A DNA stretch of 64,000 nucleotides from Juglans regia (GCF_001411555.2 NC_049916.1:8397889-8461888), one strand, 5' to 3'. Shown: positions 22,223 to 36,036, counted from the stretch's first letter. Notes: a model not told the origin generated them from the sequence alone. Translations and numbers: made by a program.

Positions 22223-24387
22223 ATCTATATTCTAATGACTTCATTTTGAAGAGGCCAAGCTGTGGGCAAGCAACATTCAAAAAATTCAAATTAAGGATAG
22301 TAAAACTCTAGAATAATATTTTAGATATCACATTTAGTGATTATTATTCTTCCAATAAGCTTTCATACATACATTTACAGCTTAATCAATGTTCTTTTAA
22401 CATAAACAGACATACTCTCATTATGTGTTTGGACAAATTCTAGAACAGCATTGATAAGAACTCTATCTGTGTCTAGGTTTAGGGCTAATTTTGCTAGGTT
22501 ATGAGCTACATGATTTACTTCTCTTAACATGATAGATTTTTCAATTGTGCATGACAGTTAATTGAATTCTAGTATCTTATATGAAATGACCATTGTTGGT
22601 CAAATCTTCATCTAGTGGTGGGCAACAATTTACCTAAACTTGTCATGCTCGCCTCATCCACTCATCCCGCTGGGGGACGAGCAGATGAGTTGAAGGTGGG
22701 ATACCCACCAACTTAATTTTACCCGTCTGCCCATATATCTATATATAAATATATAAAAGCATCCTAAACCAGCCCTAATCTTATCTTTGTTCCTAGGTAC
22801 CTGCCGCTCTCCAAAGTTTCTCCCCTTAATCTTCTCCTCATTCTCTCCATCTTTCTACTTTGAGAACTTTTGTCACAAAGAAACACACGGCATGGGTCAC
22901 TACCCCTGCAAAGACCTATGGTTGTAGGTCTTTGATATGAGAATTTATTTCACACATTTTCTTAGTCCTAATTGTTTTGATTTAGAGTGTTTTGTATGTT
23001 TCTGAACTTGTTTGTCTAGAATTTTAGGTGTCTTTTACATTTATTTAATTCTTGAAAATTCTTGATATTTTAAAAGTATTTAATTATTGAATTAGGTTGA
23101 AATTGGACGATGTGAAGAGGCAGAATTCGGGCTAGGCCTAGAGAGCAAATCCTAGTTGGTCTAGTCTAGTCAAATCAAAATACTGTTTAGTTTTTGGGTT
23201 TTAACTGGAGCTACAGATCTCGATTTCAACTTTTTTTAGCATGCTAGAAAGTTAAGACATAGGCCTAAAACTTTTATGAGAGTCCAAAACCCAGTTCTAC
23301 CGTTTTCAAGTTCAAAACTTAGCAAAAATGGAGAAGTCTGAATCTACCCAGAAGTTTACTATAGCCCAAATCCTGTTTCAGTTTTCAACCTGTATCTAGA
23401 GTTCTAGAAGTCATAATAAAGCAAGCTCAGGTGAGTTGGAAAGCTGATAACGAGAACTAAAACTTTCGTGAAGGACCAAACTCCAAAATGTGTCATTTTG
23501 ATTCTCTAAATCTAATTAGAAGTCGATCAGCCAAGAATTCCAGATTTTCAGTAGCAGATATGGGGAAATCTGTTTTAAAATTTGAAAGGAGAATTGGTTT
23601 TGAGTTGATTGGATTTTCAACTCAAAACCAAAAATATTTTAAAATTAAAAATAGATGAGACCAAAGGGTGCAAAACTTCTAGCTAGCTACGTATTGAGAG
23701 AAGTCTAAAAAAACAAAGACTAGTAGAGAAAATAATAGAAGGATTGAAGGAGGAGCTGTAACGAAAGGAAGAACGAAACTCATGATTTTTGCAATTACAG
23801 AGTTCTTTTTTTCTTTCTCTAATTTTTAGTTGCTGAATTGTTATTAAGGATGTTGAATTCGAATTTATGTTAGAGAAATAATTGGATTGTTTTGTTAGTT
23901 ATGATTTGCTAGTTTTCTTATTCTAGGGCTAGGATGTAGTCATTGAATTTTGGATATGATTTGAGTATAGTTGTATTGAATACCCTTTGTTAATTACAAT
24001 TGGATGATTTTGGTTTTCATTCTTGCAATTTACTGGCAATGAATTGCATGTTTAAGATGTTGAATGAAGTGACGAAAATTGAAATTCAATATTAGTTCGT
24101 GAATTCATCAAACCTTGACAGTATAGCTTAGAAATAAATACACACCCTTGTGACATACATTCAGGAATTTCACAGAGCATAGTGAATTTATATTAATTTA
24201 TGTGATCACGACAATAGACATATGATTAATATCGGTATAGGTGTTATACCTTAAAATATGATATCACATAAAAAATGGAATTTGGTTATTGTAATTAGCA
24301 AAACATTAATGCAAGCAACCAGAGTGACAAATGACATAATGATCTAGAAATGCCTTTGGGTGGGTGTGTGGCCTAAGAATCCAAGTC
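22223..24387. other. Intergenic DNA, no gene recognised
   Basis: AT-rich. 22610-22740 looks like a fragment of a GC-richer repeat (gctcgcctcatccactcatcccgctggg). The remainder shows no coding similarity in either strand that I can name. Confidence 0.45.
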
Positions 24388-24638
24388 CCTTGGTGTTCCC
24401 CATGTAAATCCTTAGGAAGATCAATATTTGCTCTTCCCAAAGTGTCATTCTCCATGTAGGATCTCTTGGGACTCTTCACGATGACAAGTGGCGTGAGGTG
24501 GGGTCCTTGGTGTTCCCCATGTAAATCCTTAGGAAGATCAACATTTTCTCTTCCCAAAGTGTCATTCTCCAAGTAAAATCTCTTGGGACTCTTCACAATG
24601 ACAAGTGGCGTGTGGTGGGGTCCTTGGTGGGTGTGGGG
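24388..24638. repeat. 117-bp tandem duplication
   Basis: Copies start at 24388 and 24505, each opening ccttggtgttccccatgtaa. A third partial start (ccttggtgggtg) follows at 24622, exactly 117 bp later. The unit is a multiple of three and stays open on the minus strand, but I see no protein family and take it as non-coding. The minus-strand sequence near 24806 (TGTGATAACCCAGACTTA) could be an LTR start. That is a guess. Confidence 0.85.
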
Positions 24639-27431
24639 TGGGTTGGCCAAAACTTCAAGGGCCTAAGTGGCCCTTCTCTTAGGCTTTGGTTGCCTAATCT
24701 AGAGGCCCAAGGCCTTCATCAGTCTATACCTAATTCATGGCCCTTAATAAAATAAAACTTAGGTAACGAAAATACAGATAAAAGTTTAGCTAAGTCTGGG
24801 TTATCACACTACTCCCTCATCATAGTACCCGACAGCACGTATGCCTTGACCACAATACCAGGAAGATCATATACTCATTGGTCATAGTAAAAATTAACTG
24901 ATAAATGTTTCATGCTTGACTCAAAAATAATTCATGACTGACTCTTATGCTTCATAATATGACATATGACAGATGTTCATGATCGATGTTTATAATGACA
25001 TGATATGACATAACATGGTAATCATATAACCAAAATAACATGGCATGAAATAACATTATAATCATGGCATGACATATTAAAACATTTATAATAAACATTA
25101 ATGATAGTTTCTTACCACCACACATACACAAATATCCTGAAAGTAAGTTATAGGCCAACTTATAATGACTGTAGCGTGACGAAAAAGTAGCGTAAAATAA
25201 TGTGAACTGAAAAGAGATATTTCTAAGGGTTATAATCTTCTCACTAAAATATTTAGAAACATAAAATCACTTACTTATGGAAAAATTATAATTTTGCCCC
25301 TCTATTTGTGAAGAAATGACCATTTTATCCATAAATTAAGGATTTTGCATCTTAACTCAAAAACTCACCAAAATTTACATTCTTGATGTAACTTTTATCC
25401 TTAAGCCAAATATCTAATCAGAAGAATCTAAAATATATCACAATTATGATAACTATGTTTAGGCCAAAACATACTTAGGGTTAAAATCCTTGATTTTTGT
25501 TGCAATTCGATCCTACTTCAAGCCACATACTCAAGTTGATTTAGGCAACATCTAAAGATCACATCATATGTTTCAAAATCATGCTAAGATCATAAAACAT
25601 ACACTTCAAAAATCACAAACTCCCTATGACAAGAAAAGTGTTTTACTGCACTTGGACTATGTCCTTTCCAATAAATTCCAAGGACTTTGAAAGTCCATAA
25701 ACATATTCCTAACATATTTATAATTCAATCCTAAGAAATAAAAAACATTTCATAGATCACAAAATTCACAAAACATCATCCAATACAATCGGCTTGCATA
25801 CTAACTTCAAAACCGAGTACCTCATGCTTTGATTTTAGATCAAACCACTAGATCCAAGTTTCTCATGAAATAAACCTTCAAGAAATAAAATAATATACCT
25901 CATATTCAAGTTCTAAACTTGGTCTAAGCATTAAACCTAGTATCACATAGCAAAAATTCATAAAAACACAAAGCAAACCCTTGAGCCTCAAGTTTATGTC
26001 CCAATCGGACCTTAGCATGCATAACAATTCATCTCATCAAGACTAAAATATTTATTCTCCAAAAATAACCTTCTAAAATATATATAAAAGTCATAAGAAC
26101 CACATATATAAATATCAAGACCATAGGATCATTTTCCATAATAAAGATCAAAACTTTCTCAAAACAGAAACTCTTTTTACACATCTAGTTTCCAACTTTT
26201 CAAAATCATACAAAACTCTTAGTAAAAACTCTTAACATGCAACAAATCCAAACCAAACTTGCATGTTAACATGTTAAATCTAAACCATAAAAAGATCAAA
26301 CCAAAATTTTGCCAAAAGCTTCATCAAATAAATTAAAGTTTCACATAATATCTAAGACTTTCACCCAGTATGACCTTTTCATGCTCAAACCAACTTTTCA
26401 CAAATCACACCTCATGAAAAATACACAAAATATACATCAATTAAAACTAGACTCAATGAGGAACAATTTATATGCAGGTAGTTTCATGAGAGTCTACCTA
26501 AAAAGGCTTCAAAAAATTCAAGCAAGATCAGCCAAAAACATTGTCTAAAACCTCCTCTCGAGTTCTCTCCAAGAAAGTGAAACAAAAGTGATAAAAACAT
26601 GTAGGGCTGGCTTGGAAGACTTATATAGGACAAGAGGGTAGGGAGGGATGTGAGGGTGACCATTTGATGGTGGCTTTGTTAGCCAAAACGATGGGCAAAA
26701 CCATGGGCAACATCACATGGTTTTTAGCCATGGAAGCTGTCGTCCATGTGATGGGTGGTGTTGAGGAGGCTGATTGTCCTCCCATCAGCTACTATTTGGG
26801 CTGACAAGGGTAGCAAAAGTATACCTAAGGTAGTGGGGAAAACATCCTCAAGAAGCCTTACTTGGGTGGAGCTTTTCGGTGGGTTTTAATGGGCCCAAAC
26901 CGATTGGGCCTCATTTAGGTTTAAAGAGGGTTTGGTTTGGGTTTCGATTTCTAACAAACACAAATCTATTTTTATTGGCCCAATGAAATTACCAAGGTAT
27001 AAAAGAATAAATGAGGGTGTAATGACATGAATTTTATTGGTTAATAGCATGTCAAAATAATTTAATTAAATTATTAAACACTAAGCTAAAACTGGCCAAC
27101 ATTTAGGGTTTTGGGTAACCATTTGGGGTTTGGGGAAACCTTTTAGGGTTTTGGATTTCACCAAGGTTTTGAGATTTCAATTGGATCTCAAAGATCTGGG
27201 GTTTCATTAGAGTTGAAATTCTCTTTGGTTTGAAACAAAAATGAATGGTTGGATGTAATAGTGTTTGGCTTAGGTGGCATGATCACAATGCTTGATTTTC
27301 TTTTATTTCCTTCACATGTCCATCTCATGGTTTCTCTTAGTGCCAAGTGTCCTATACTATTCACCAAGTGAGGCTAAAATCTTGCCAAGTCTCCAAATAA
27401 CACTTCTCTTAACTAATTTGGACAATCCACA
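24639..27431. other. Intergenic, probable LTR-type repeat, boundaries unresolved
   Basis: It has the look of a long plant gypsy LTR: AT-rich upstream part, ttatatagg at 26621-26629 as a possible TATA region, then a GC-richer stretch, and a later ending of the form ggcgggctgttaca at about 27879-27892. I could not find the other end or a target duplication. Confidence 0.35.
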
Positions 27432-28494
27432 TTGTGACTTGAAAACAATTGGACTGAGTGCCACATGGCTCTATCACAAATGTTATTATTCACTTCGAAA
27501 AAGATGAAATAAATTGTGCACCATAAAATCCTAAATAATCCTACAAATCTAATAGTGCAATTTGTTTCACAAATTTTGATTCCTAAATGTCTCGATTAAA
27601 TCAAAAGGCATTTTTGAACGTCTATCATTCGAAAAACAAAAACTCTATTATTGTATCGTAAAATCCTAAATATTCATTTGAGACTAATGATGCAAATTTT
27701 TTCTCGATCTTATACTTCTAAGTACCTTAAATAAATAAAATCGCATTTCTGTCACCTAAGTGGGTAAAAACTGACTATGCTGACAAATTAAGACTTGCGT
27801 GATTGCTCGATATGTGAAACATTTTCGAGATTTTCATGACGTTCCTAAAGCCTAAATAAATTCATCCACTGAATTTCTGGCGGGCTGTTACAATAATTGC
27901 TAAGAATATTGGTAACATGTTAGTGGGATTAAAGCTCATTTCTGCATGTTAATTGTCTATCTGTGACTTGAAAACAATTGGACTGAGTGCCACATGGCTC
28001 TATCACAAATGTTATTATTCACTCCAAAAAAGAAGAAAATAAATTGTGCACCATAAAATCCTAAATAATCCTACGAACCTAATAGTGCAATTTGTTTCAC
28101 AAATTTTGATTCCTAAATGTCTCGATTAAATCAAAAGACATTTTTGAATGTCTATCATTCGAAAAATAGAAACTCTATTATTGTACCGTAAAATCCTAAA
28201 TATTCATTTGAGACTAATAATGCAAATTTTTTCTCGATCTTATACTTCTAAGTACCTTAAATAAATAAAATCGCATTTATGTCACCTAAGTGGATAAAAA
28301 CGGACTATGTTGACAAACTAAGACTTACGCGATTATTCGATACGTGAAACCTTTTCGAGGTTTTCATGACGTTCCTAAAGCCTAAATAAATTCATCCACT
28401 GAATTTCTGGCGGACTGTTACAATAATTGCTAAAAATATTAGTAACATGTTAGTGGGATTAGAGGTCATTTCTGCATGTTAATTGTCTATCTGT
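27432..28494. repeat. About 530-bp tandem duplication
   Basis: 27432-27960 and 27961-28490 are near-identical head-to-tail copies. Both begin tgacttgaaaacaattgg and contain ggcgg(g/a)ctgttacaataattgc near the end. Differences are scattered single bases, so the duplication is moderately old. Confidence 0.92.
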
Positions 28495-28631
28495 CCATTA
28501 TTGCACCATTATATTTTACCTTTACTCATTATAATATGTTCATTGGTTCAAACTACCTACACTGACTTTCACATATTGAGTTGGTGAACTCACACATTCT
28601 CTTCATTATTTTTTTTATATGGAACTATATA

Positions 28632-29143
28632 GCAGGACAACTATTGAAAACTTTACGAGTACAACAGTTACAATCTTTGTAGATAATCATATCCAGTTGT
28701 CAGATAGATGAATGCAAATCCATTCTTGGTAGGGGTGGGTGGCGGGGCCTCGCCTGGCTAGGGCGAGGGCGAGGGCGAGGGCCCCCATCTGTCAAATGTG
28801 GGAGGGGCATTCACCCATATCTTGGAACGATGAGAGGATGGAGCCCAGGCTGGGCCCAGACCCGCCCAAGATATCCCCTGTCCAACCTACATATAGCATG
28901 ACAACCATTGAGAACTTTACAAGTACAACAGTTACAATCCTTGTAGATAATCATATCCAGTTGTCAGATAGATGAATGCAAATCCATTCTTGGTAGGGGT
29001 GGGTGGCAGGGCCTCGCCTAGCCAGGGTGAGGGCCCCCATCTGTCAGATGTGGGAGGGGCATTCACCCATATCTTGGAACCATGCGAGGATGGGGCCCAG
29101 GCTGGGCCCAGACCCGCCCGAGATATCCCCTGTCCAACCTGCA
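28632..29143. repeat. About 264-bp tandem duplication spanning the left end of hAT-A
   Basis: 28632-28890 and 28897-29143 are near-identical. Each unit holds flanking DNA (caactattgaaaacttta...), the TSD sequence attcttgg, the taggggtgggtggc terminus and about 150 bp of element interior. The first copy has an extra gagggcgagggc. So the left terminus of hAT-A exists twice. Confidence 0.92.
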
Positions 29144-29853
29144 TGTATGTGTATATATATATATATGTTTATAATACAACGATGTCATTTTGGGTATTCC
29201 CAAAATGGCATCATTTTATTAAGGGTTAATGCCCTCCTCGATGTCTTGAAACTGAATCACTCTCAGCTCTCTCAGTCTCTCTCTCTCACCATTCTTTCTC
29301 ATTCATAGACCTTTCACTCTACTCTCAACCTCTCTCTTGTGTAGTCGTTGTCTTTGTTCGTAGCTCACACCGTCTCCAAGGCCAAAAACACCTTATCTTC
29401 TCTTCTCATCTCTGTAAGTGTGAGTTTGAAACCCCAGTCTCGAATGTTTTTTTTTTTTTGCAATGGAGTCATGGACTATTAAGGATGGGATTTTTCATTG
29501 AATTTGGAGGATGGGATTGTGTTTTCTTTATTGTGGAGAATTGGATTGTGTGTATGTTGATCGTGATTAATTAAGCTTTCAATTTGAAACTCCCATTTAT
29601 GTTAGGGTTTCAATGAGAAACCCTAAATTAGGTTAGAGGCTCATTATGAAATCACTAACCTAATTTTATTCGGGGTTTCAAAACTAAAGTCCAGGTAATT
29701 TTGGGATTTCACTTTTGAAATCCCAAACTTTTTTGCAGTTTCAATAATACTTTGGGGTTTCAAAAGTGAAACTCCAATCAATTTTGATTTGTATGATTTT
29801 AACTGTTAAATGATTTTTGCATCATGTCAGGTATTTGTCAGTTTGTGACTCTA

Positions 29854-30078
29854 TGGATAGTTGGTCAAGTCCAAATACTAGCACTAGTACTAGCTCCACT
29901 ACCTGTACCCCTACACCCATGAACCCATCAAAGAAGAAACTCACTTCCATTATGTGGGAATACTTACCTAAGTTAGAAAGTGGTGACCCTAATAACCCAC
30001 AAGCCAAGTGTAACCATTATGATAAGATTTATGGATGTCGCTACAAACAAAATATTACATCCCAATTGAAGGTCCATT
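29854..30078 (+). pseudogene. hAT-A transposase, N-terminal BED zinc finger
   Basis: The frame is open from about 29817. A Ser/Thr-rich start (MDSWSSPNTSTSTSSTT) is followed by a BED finger: KKKLTSIMWEYLPKLE, then KCNHYDKIYGC and QLKVHL. The family's CX2C pair is damaged (second Cys is Tyr). The finger is cut at HL by hAT-B. The missing H-X4-C end (EKQC) is present at 37131 on the far side. BED fingers bind the element ends. Confidence 0.85.
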
Positions 30079-31731
30079 TAGGGCTAACTCCAATTAACTC
30101 TGACTACATCCGACACTTGCTCCAACGCTAACTTTGTCGGAGTTGAAAAAATTGGAGTTTGGATTTGGAGTTTTTGTGTGAAAAATAGTCGGAGTCAGAG
30201 CCGAGATAGCCTCTGAACTCTGACTATTTTTAAAATAAAACAAATTTTCAAAGCGACATCATTTTACATCTAATAAACCCATAGTTAATATGCTATTGAT
30301 TGAAACAACGCCGTTCCATTTAAAGTGGAACGATGTCATTTAAGTTTATTATGGGGTACAAAATGCAGAACCCTTTCCTCTTCTTCCCCCACACTTTTCC
30401 CTCAGCCTTCTTACTTCTCAATCTTCTCTAATCTATTTGTTTTTCCCTGTCATCGTGATGCCATCTTGCAGCCCGCCCAGCCTTACCTTGAAAAGTGATC
30501 CACCATGACACTCTTGTGTTCTTAGTGTACTCTTTGTCGCCCAAATTAAGTGTAAAATTATTTATTTCATTAGATGCTAATTAAAATTTGGCCAGGGTTT
30601 GAGAGTTTGTTTAATTTTTAATTTTTTAGTGTTTGAAGATTTGGGAAAAATTTCATTTTATTTATTCACTGTCTGGCTTGTTTCATTTTACTTATTTGTG
30701 TTTTTTATGGTGACTTTGTGTTTATTTGTATTGAAAGAGTTTTTGATTCCATGTTGATTTGTGTTTTCTATTTACTTTTACTTGTGTGATTTGGAGAATT
30801 AAGGAACATCATCTATACTTCAAGCCTTTTAGACATGCTTGTATTACATTTAATTCAAATTATGGCACTAGCTGCCCGTGGCGTTCTTGGGGGCAAGTTT
30901 TGCAAAATTTCTTAAATGTTGTCTACACTAACTAAAATGCTACCATCACTTGCAAGTTAGGGCTTGTGATAAATTACCTCATCCCATTTCTTCTTAAAAA
31001 AAAATCTCTGAATTATCACCATGTAATCAGATTTCTTAGTTTTCATGGCTAAACTCCAGCTGGGCTTTGTTTCCTTATTTATTCCCCTAATTAACTTTTA
31101 GAACATTGCAGGCTAATAATCTAGAACTAAAGTAAGTTGGGATCATGTTTAGTTGATTTTCATCAGACCATCTTCAAATTTATACCTACCCTTCATTTGT
31201 TCTCTTTACAATAGGGTGGAAATTTTTTAACAACAAACAAATTTTTGAAACCATTCTATATCCTTTTTATTTTTTGAGCATCTTTTTATACCCAATGTTA
31301 TTCCAAGGAGGTCCCAGATCTGTTATATAGTTGTATTATAAAATCAAATATCTACATGAATGTTGTAGGTTATATGTCAGATCTTTGAATAATTCAATGA
31401 ATAAATAAATATTGGAAAGTTGGCTTGTTATATCAGCGAATAAATCAATATTTGAAAGTTGGCTTATATGTCTGATCATTAATAAATCAGAGAATTGGAT
31501 GCTTATTTTTGTAGGTTTTTAATCTATTTGCAGGTTTTTGAAATAGTAGATGTATTGATTTTCAATTTTGGGCGCTTGATGAAAGTTTTCTATGTGAAAG
31601 TTTTTCTGCTTATTAGTTATTACAGTGTTATACTTCATTGAATCATTTTTATGTTTCAATTATCTTTATAAAAATTATATCCCATTGACTTGCTAAGTTG
31701 TTGTTGTTTTGAAGTGGATATGGATATGGAT

Positions 31732-32256
31732 GCTATACCTACTTTGGATGATTGTACTAATGTGGATGCTTCAGTGCCTACATCTACGCCGACAATAGGA
31801 ACATCCACCCCTAGACCCACATCTTCAGCTACTACTTGTACAAATAGTCGAGTACCTAAAGGTCCTAAACCTAATGAATTAGATGAAGTGGAGTGTGGTG
31901 ACGGTCGACCACCATGACCTAATAAGAGAAGGTCGTGGACATGAGACCATTTTACCAAAATTGACAATGATCGTGAGAACCCGCAAACAGTCACCATTGT
32001 AGGGATTGTTTTAGTTATCATTCTAAGAAGCAAGGCACGTCAGTGTTGATCACACATTTGAATGGTTGTATGCGGTATAAGATACATATGGGGTTGGCGG
32101 CTAAAGATCAAAGGAAGCTAAGTTATGAAACAACAACCGTGGAAGATGGTACGAGTACTAAAAAACTGTCAATACCTCATTACAGTGAGAAGAGAGTGAG
32201 GAAGTTATTAGTAGCTATAATTATAACAGATGAGATGCATTTTCTCACCATTGAGG
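31732..32256 (+). pseudogene. hAT-B transposase, N-terminal part
   Basis: An acidic, Thr/Pro/Ser-rich start (MDAIPTLDDCTNVDASVPTS) leads to a BED finger remnant at 31920-32065 (KRRSWTWDHFTKIDNDRENP, then TSVLITHLNGC in another frame). The conserved hAT segment before the catalytic core follows (HYSEKRVRKLLVAIIITDEM, about 32175-32240). A stop (31916) and a frameshift break the finger. Coding is cut by an LTR at 32262. Confidence 0.8.
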
Positions 32257-32261
32257 GAAAA

Positions 32262-34402
32262 TGTGGCGCCCTCGACCCCCACGTGTTATTTAAGTGGAGT
32301 TCGTGACACTGGGATGATGATCACACGGATCACGCACCCCATCGACCAGTGCTCAGAATGTGTACAACATGCAATAAGTGTACAAAAATATACGCAGCGG
32401 AGAAATAAAAAGTCTTTCTTTATTCAGTACCAGAATTTGATCAAAAACAGTAAAAATAACTTTACAAAAATTATACAGTCATCCGACAGATAAATTAAAG
32501 ACATGAATTAACAGAAGGAAAACAAATCCCAAAACGCTGAACAACAAATCAGCAACTTATACACCTGGCAGAGACGGCCCTTCAGGTTCAAACTCGGGCT
32601 CTGCGTCAGACTCTACGGCACCATAAAACGGAACCATAGGGTAAAACACCATAATGAGATTATGACATCTCAGCAAGTAATTAACCGAAATAACATCCAA
32701 GAGATATATAAAATCACGCGTCCCCATACGGACATAATCCACATAAAACAATAGCACATGTTCTTTTTCCCAAAATACCATTTTTAACCACTCACGCCAA
32801 AATCCCATTTTGGTCCAATCATAACCATTATTTTATTAAGCATGCGCCACGGTCTCCCCTATGGACCGTTCACACGACCTGGCTCTCTTCGTCACATCAC
32901 GGGTAACGTCCGTGCATGAGACTTCGTAACGAGCGATGCCCAGTTCCGCGCTCAGCGTGTACATGGCCAAGCATCCTCTAACCTCGCCAGCCAAAGGTCA
33001 CGGAATCGGTACGAGAGCGTTACCGTCTCGTCCGTTCCTGTCGTCACCCTGCGACAACTCAGGGAATGTCACGTCAGTCTGTTACGTTCCCGAGTGACCA
33101 GAGGAGCTCCACCGAGATAATGCCCCATCTCGGCTTGGGGTCGTGAAACACACGCATCCACGCAATAGTATCAATATCCAACAGACTTCGTGACATCACC
33201 GCACAATTTAATAAAACGATAAATATGCTTTTCAACAGTTTATTAGAATACGCATTTAAATACTTCATTTACAAATTCTCAATAAATGTCGAAATACAGT
33301 TTCACAACCACAAGCATAATCTCATCCTCCAATCCGGCCCAAGGCCCAATTTTCCACAACATCGTTTAAAGCCCAACACTTCAACAAATACAATATATTT
33401 CCAATAAACCAACAATTTATAATTAAACAACAGTTATAAAGCTAATTAATATCACTTGATGGAAAATTACATACATGACGAAATGGACAATTGTACAAGC
33501 GGCAACGCAACAATGGTACACGGCAACATAGTGCCCGACAGCCCTCACACTCACGGTTTTGATTCACGGAAACAACCAACAAAATTCCTCAATTTAGAAC
33601 AAACACCAAGCACGGCTAAAAGCAGCCTCAAGCTTTCGGATTCCCAACAAAATCACAGAGAAATAATCAACCCAAAAATGATAGAGCTAAAGAGGAAGTT
33701 GTTCTCAGATCCCCCAACAATGGAGATGCCGAGGCCTATAAATAGACCAAAGTGGCGGTTTACAAGGCACCCGTGTCGCACGGTGGAGGAAGGAAATAAC
33801 GGCAGCATGCTGTGGAGAAATAGAAGTCTTCTCGAGGACGCGTGGCAAGGCGGCACTCACGGAAGCCATGCCCATCGCCACCGAGGAACTTGCGGAAGGA
33901 CGAGTGACCGTGTGATGCCACGGGTTGACATCAAGCCCTCGGGGTGATGCCGAACAACACGAGAGAGTGAGATGTAGGTGGAGGTGGCTCACGACTGGGA
34001 TCTACTTTCGGCAGCAGCTGCGTGGAATTCGGTGGAAGAAGCAGAAAAGAGGAAGAAGGAGCAGGAAGAAGAAGCAGCAGGGTGCGGCGCATGAAGGGAA
34101 ATAAGATGGAGCCCTAGCTCCATCCAAAACGGCACCGTTTGGGTTAGTGGGGGGCTGGGTTCTAATGGGCTGGGCCGGTCTTCGGCTGGGCTTCAGCAAA
34201 CACACACACAACACACACGGCCCAAAAATAAAAACAATACAAATAATCAAAATAACACACTCTAAAATAAATTTAACAAAACAATAAAATAAAATACCAA
34301 AATAAATAAAATAACAAACAACATAATTAATTAAAATAACACCTCAATTAAAAAAATAATAAGAATAAGGATTAAAATACAAGCAAAACTAGAGATCTCA
34401 CA
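32262..34402 (+). mobile_element. Solo LTR (2141 bp) inside hAT-B
   Basis: It starts TGTGGCGCCCTCGACC and ends AGATCTCACA, with the 5-bp duplication gaaaa at 32257-32261 and 34403-34407. There is no internal coding region, primer site or second LTR, so it is best read as a solo LTR left by LTR-LTR recombination. A TATA box (tataaata, 33737-33744) lies in a GC-richer part, supporting plus orientation. Its length fits a gypsy family. The lineage was not identified. Confidence 0.88.
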
Positions 34403-34407
34403 GAAAA

Positions 34408-36036
34408 GGGTTTCATAATTTTGTAGCTAATCTTGAGCCTTGATTTTCCATTCCTTCACGGTATACGATCATGAGATATTGTTTGAAGATGCATGCAATT
34501 GAGAAGGCCTGCATGAATGTTTATGACCAATGGACAAAGAGTTTCTTTTACAACTGATATGTGGAAGTCAATTCAAAACTTGAGTTATATGTGTATCACA
34601 ACCCACTTCATTGACAGGGAGTGGATGTTGCATAAGCAAATTTTGGGGTTCAAGCGGATTCAAGATCACAAAGGGCATCTTTTGGAAGGGAGTTGGATGA
34701 TTCTATTTTCTGAGTGGGGAATTGAAAAATTCCTTATCATCATAGTTGACAATGCTAGTGTCAATGACAGTGTAATGGATTGGTTAAAGTAAAATTGTAC
34801 AGTCTCAGAAAATACAATTCGTGACCATGAGTTTATACATGTTAGATGTTGTGCTCACATTATCAATCTCATAGCCAATAAGGGTCTAAGGAAGTTGATG
34901 AGTCAATTATCAAAGTCAATATTGTCAAGTACATCAAGTCTTCCCCCCCAAAGGCTTGACTAGTTTAAATCTTGTGTCGAACGACTATAAATCCCATGTG
35001 ATATGTTGACCTTAGACGTTCCCAGTAGATGGAACTTGACATACACGATGTTGGATGTAGCAGAGAAGTATCAGAGAGCCTTCGAGAAGATGGAGGTATG
35101 TATCATACTTTGTCAGAGGACACGCTGGGGAGAGGGGTTCGAACTACTAGACACTAGAAATTAAGATAATGTGTGGTACTTTGTTTAGTTTTTGAAATTA
35201 TTTTATGATACCCCTGTTAGCATATCTAGTAATTTATATTGTACTGCAAACTTGTACTTTGAGGAACTTTCAGAACTTTATGACCTCTTGCAAAGGAGTT
35301 GTGAAAGTAGTGTTGGGTTTTAAATGATACGGCTATGAGGATGAAATACAAGTATGATAAATATTGGGGGGATGTTGAGAAAATCAACAGGTTATTATTT
35401 GTGATTGTGCTTCTTAATCCTCGATATAAGTTGGTTATTGTAAAGTTTTGGATTATGAATGTCCTTGGTAATGAGAAGGCTGATTAGTTCATTAGAATAT
35501 TGAAGAATGATATTGAAACTTTATATCACCATTACAAAAACAATGGTCAATCTTCCAATGCAAGTGGGAGCTCTTCAAGACCAGCAAGTTCGACTTCTTC
35601 CTTATATGACACATATACTCTAAGTTCTATAGTTTTGATGCGGATGTATTATCAAATCCAGACATCAAGGAATATTATGCAGTATAAATATGAGACTGAA
35701 CAATACTTTATGGAGGGTGTCCAGGCACCTAGTAATACATTTAATAACTCAGCTTGGTGGAATTTTTATTCCACTAAGTTTTCAATCCTTTTCCGAGTAG
35801 CCTGAGATGTGTTAGTCATTCTCATTACTAAGATTGTCTTTGAGTCAATATTTAGCACCGAAGATCATATATTGGATGCTTATCGAAGTTCATTGGCTCC
35901 GAGAACTGTGAAGGCCTTTATCTGCACACAAAATTGGCTAAGGTCAATGCCTATTGGACTAAATAGTGTTGATGATGTCGAGAGCTATAGGCTCGAGTTG
36001 GATAACTTTAAGCTTTTAGCCTTAATTTTTAAATGA
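34408..36036 (+). pseudogene. hAT-B transposase, catalytic and dimerisation part
   Basis: The frame resumes exactly after the LTR duplication. The first catalytic block is at 34520-34620 (VSFTTDMWKSIQNLSYMC). A second block, IEKFLIIIVDNASVNDS, is at about 34720-34770, followed by the IHVRCCAHIINLIAN motif at 34835-34880. A degraded middle follows. The hAT C-terminal dimerisation region is at 35800-35950 (VFESIFSTEDHILDAYRSSL, VKAFICTQNWL). Several stops (34455, 34790, 34960) and frameshifts. It matches the RICESLEEPER/BED-hAT type. Confidence 0.85.

Noticed and set aside
24306..24650. 114-codon minus-strand open frame with a repeated KSPKR motif
   Set aside because: It is produced by the 117-bp tandem repeat. 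No family or splice context supports a gene.
33456..33947. 163-codon open frame inside the solo LTR
   Set aside because: LTRs do not normally code; no domain is visible and it spans the TATA region of the LTR.
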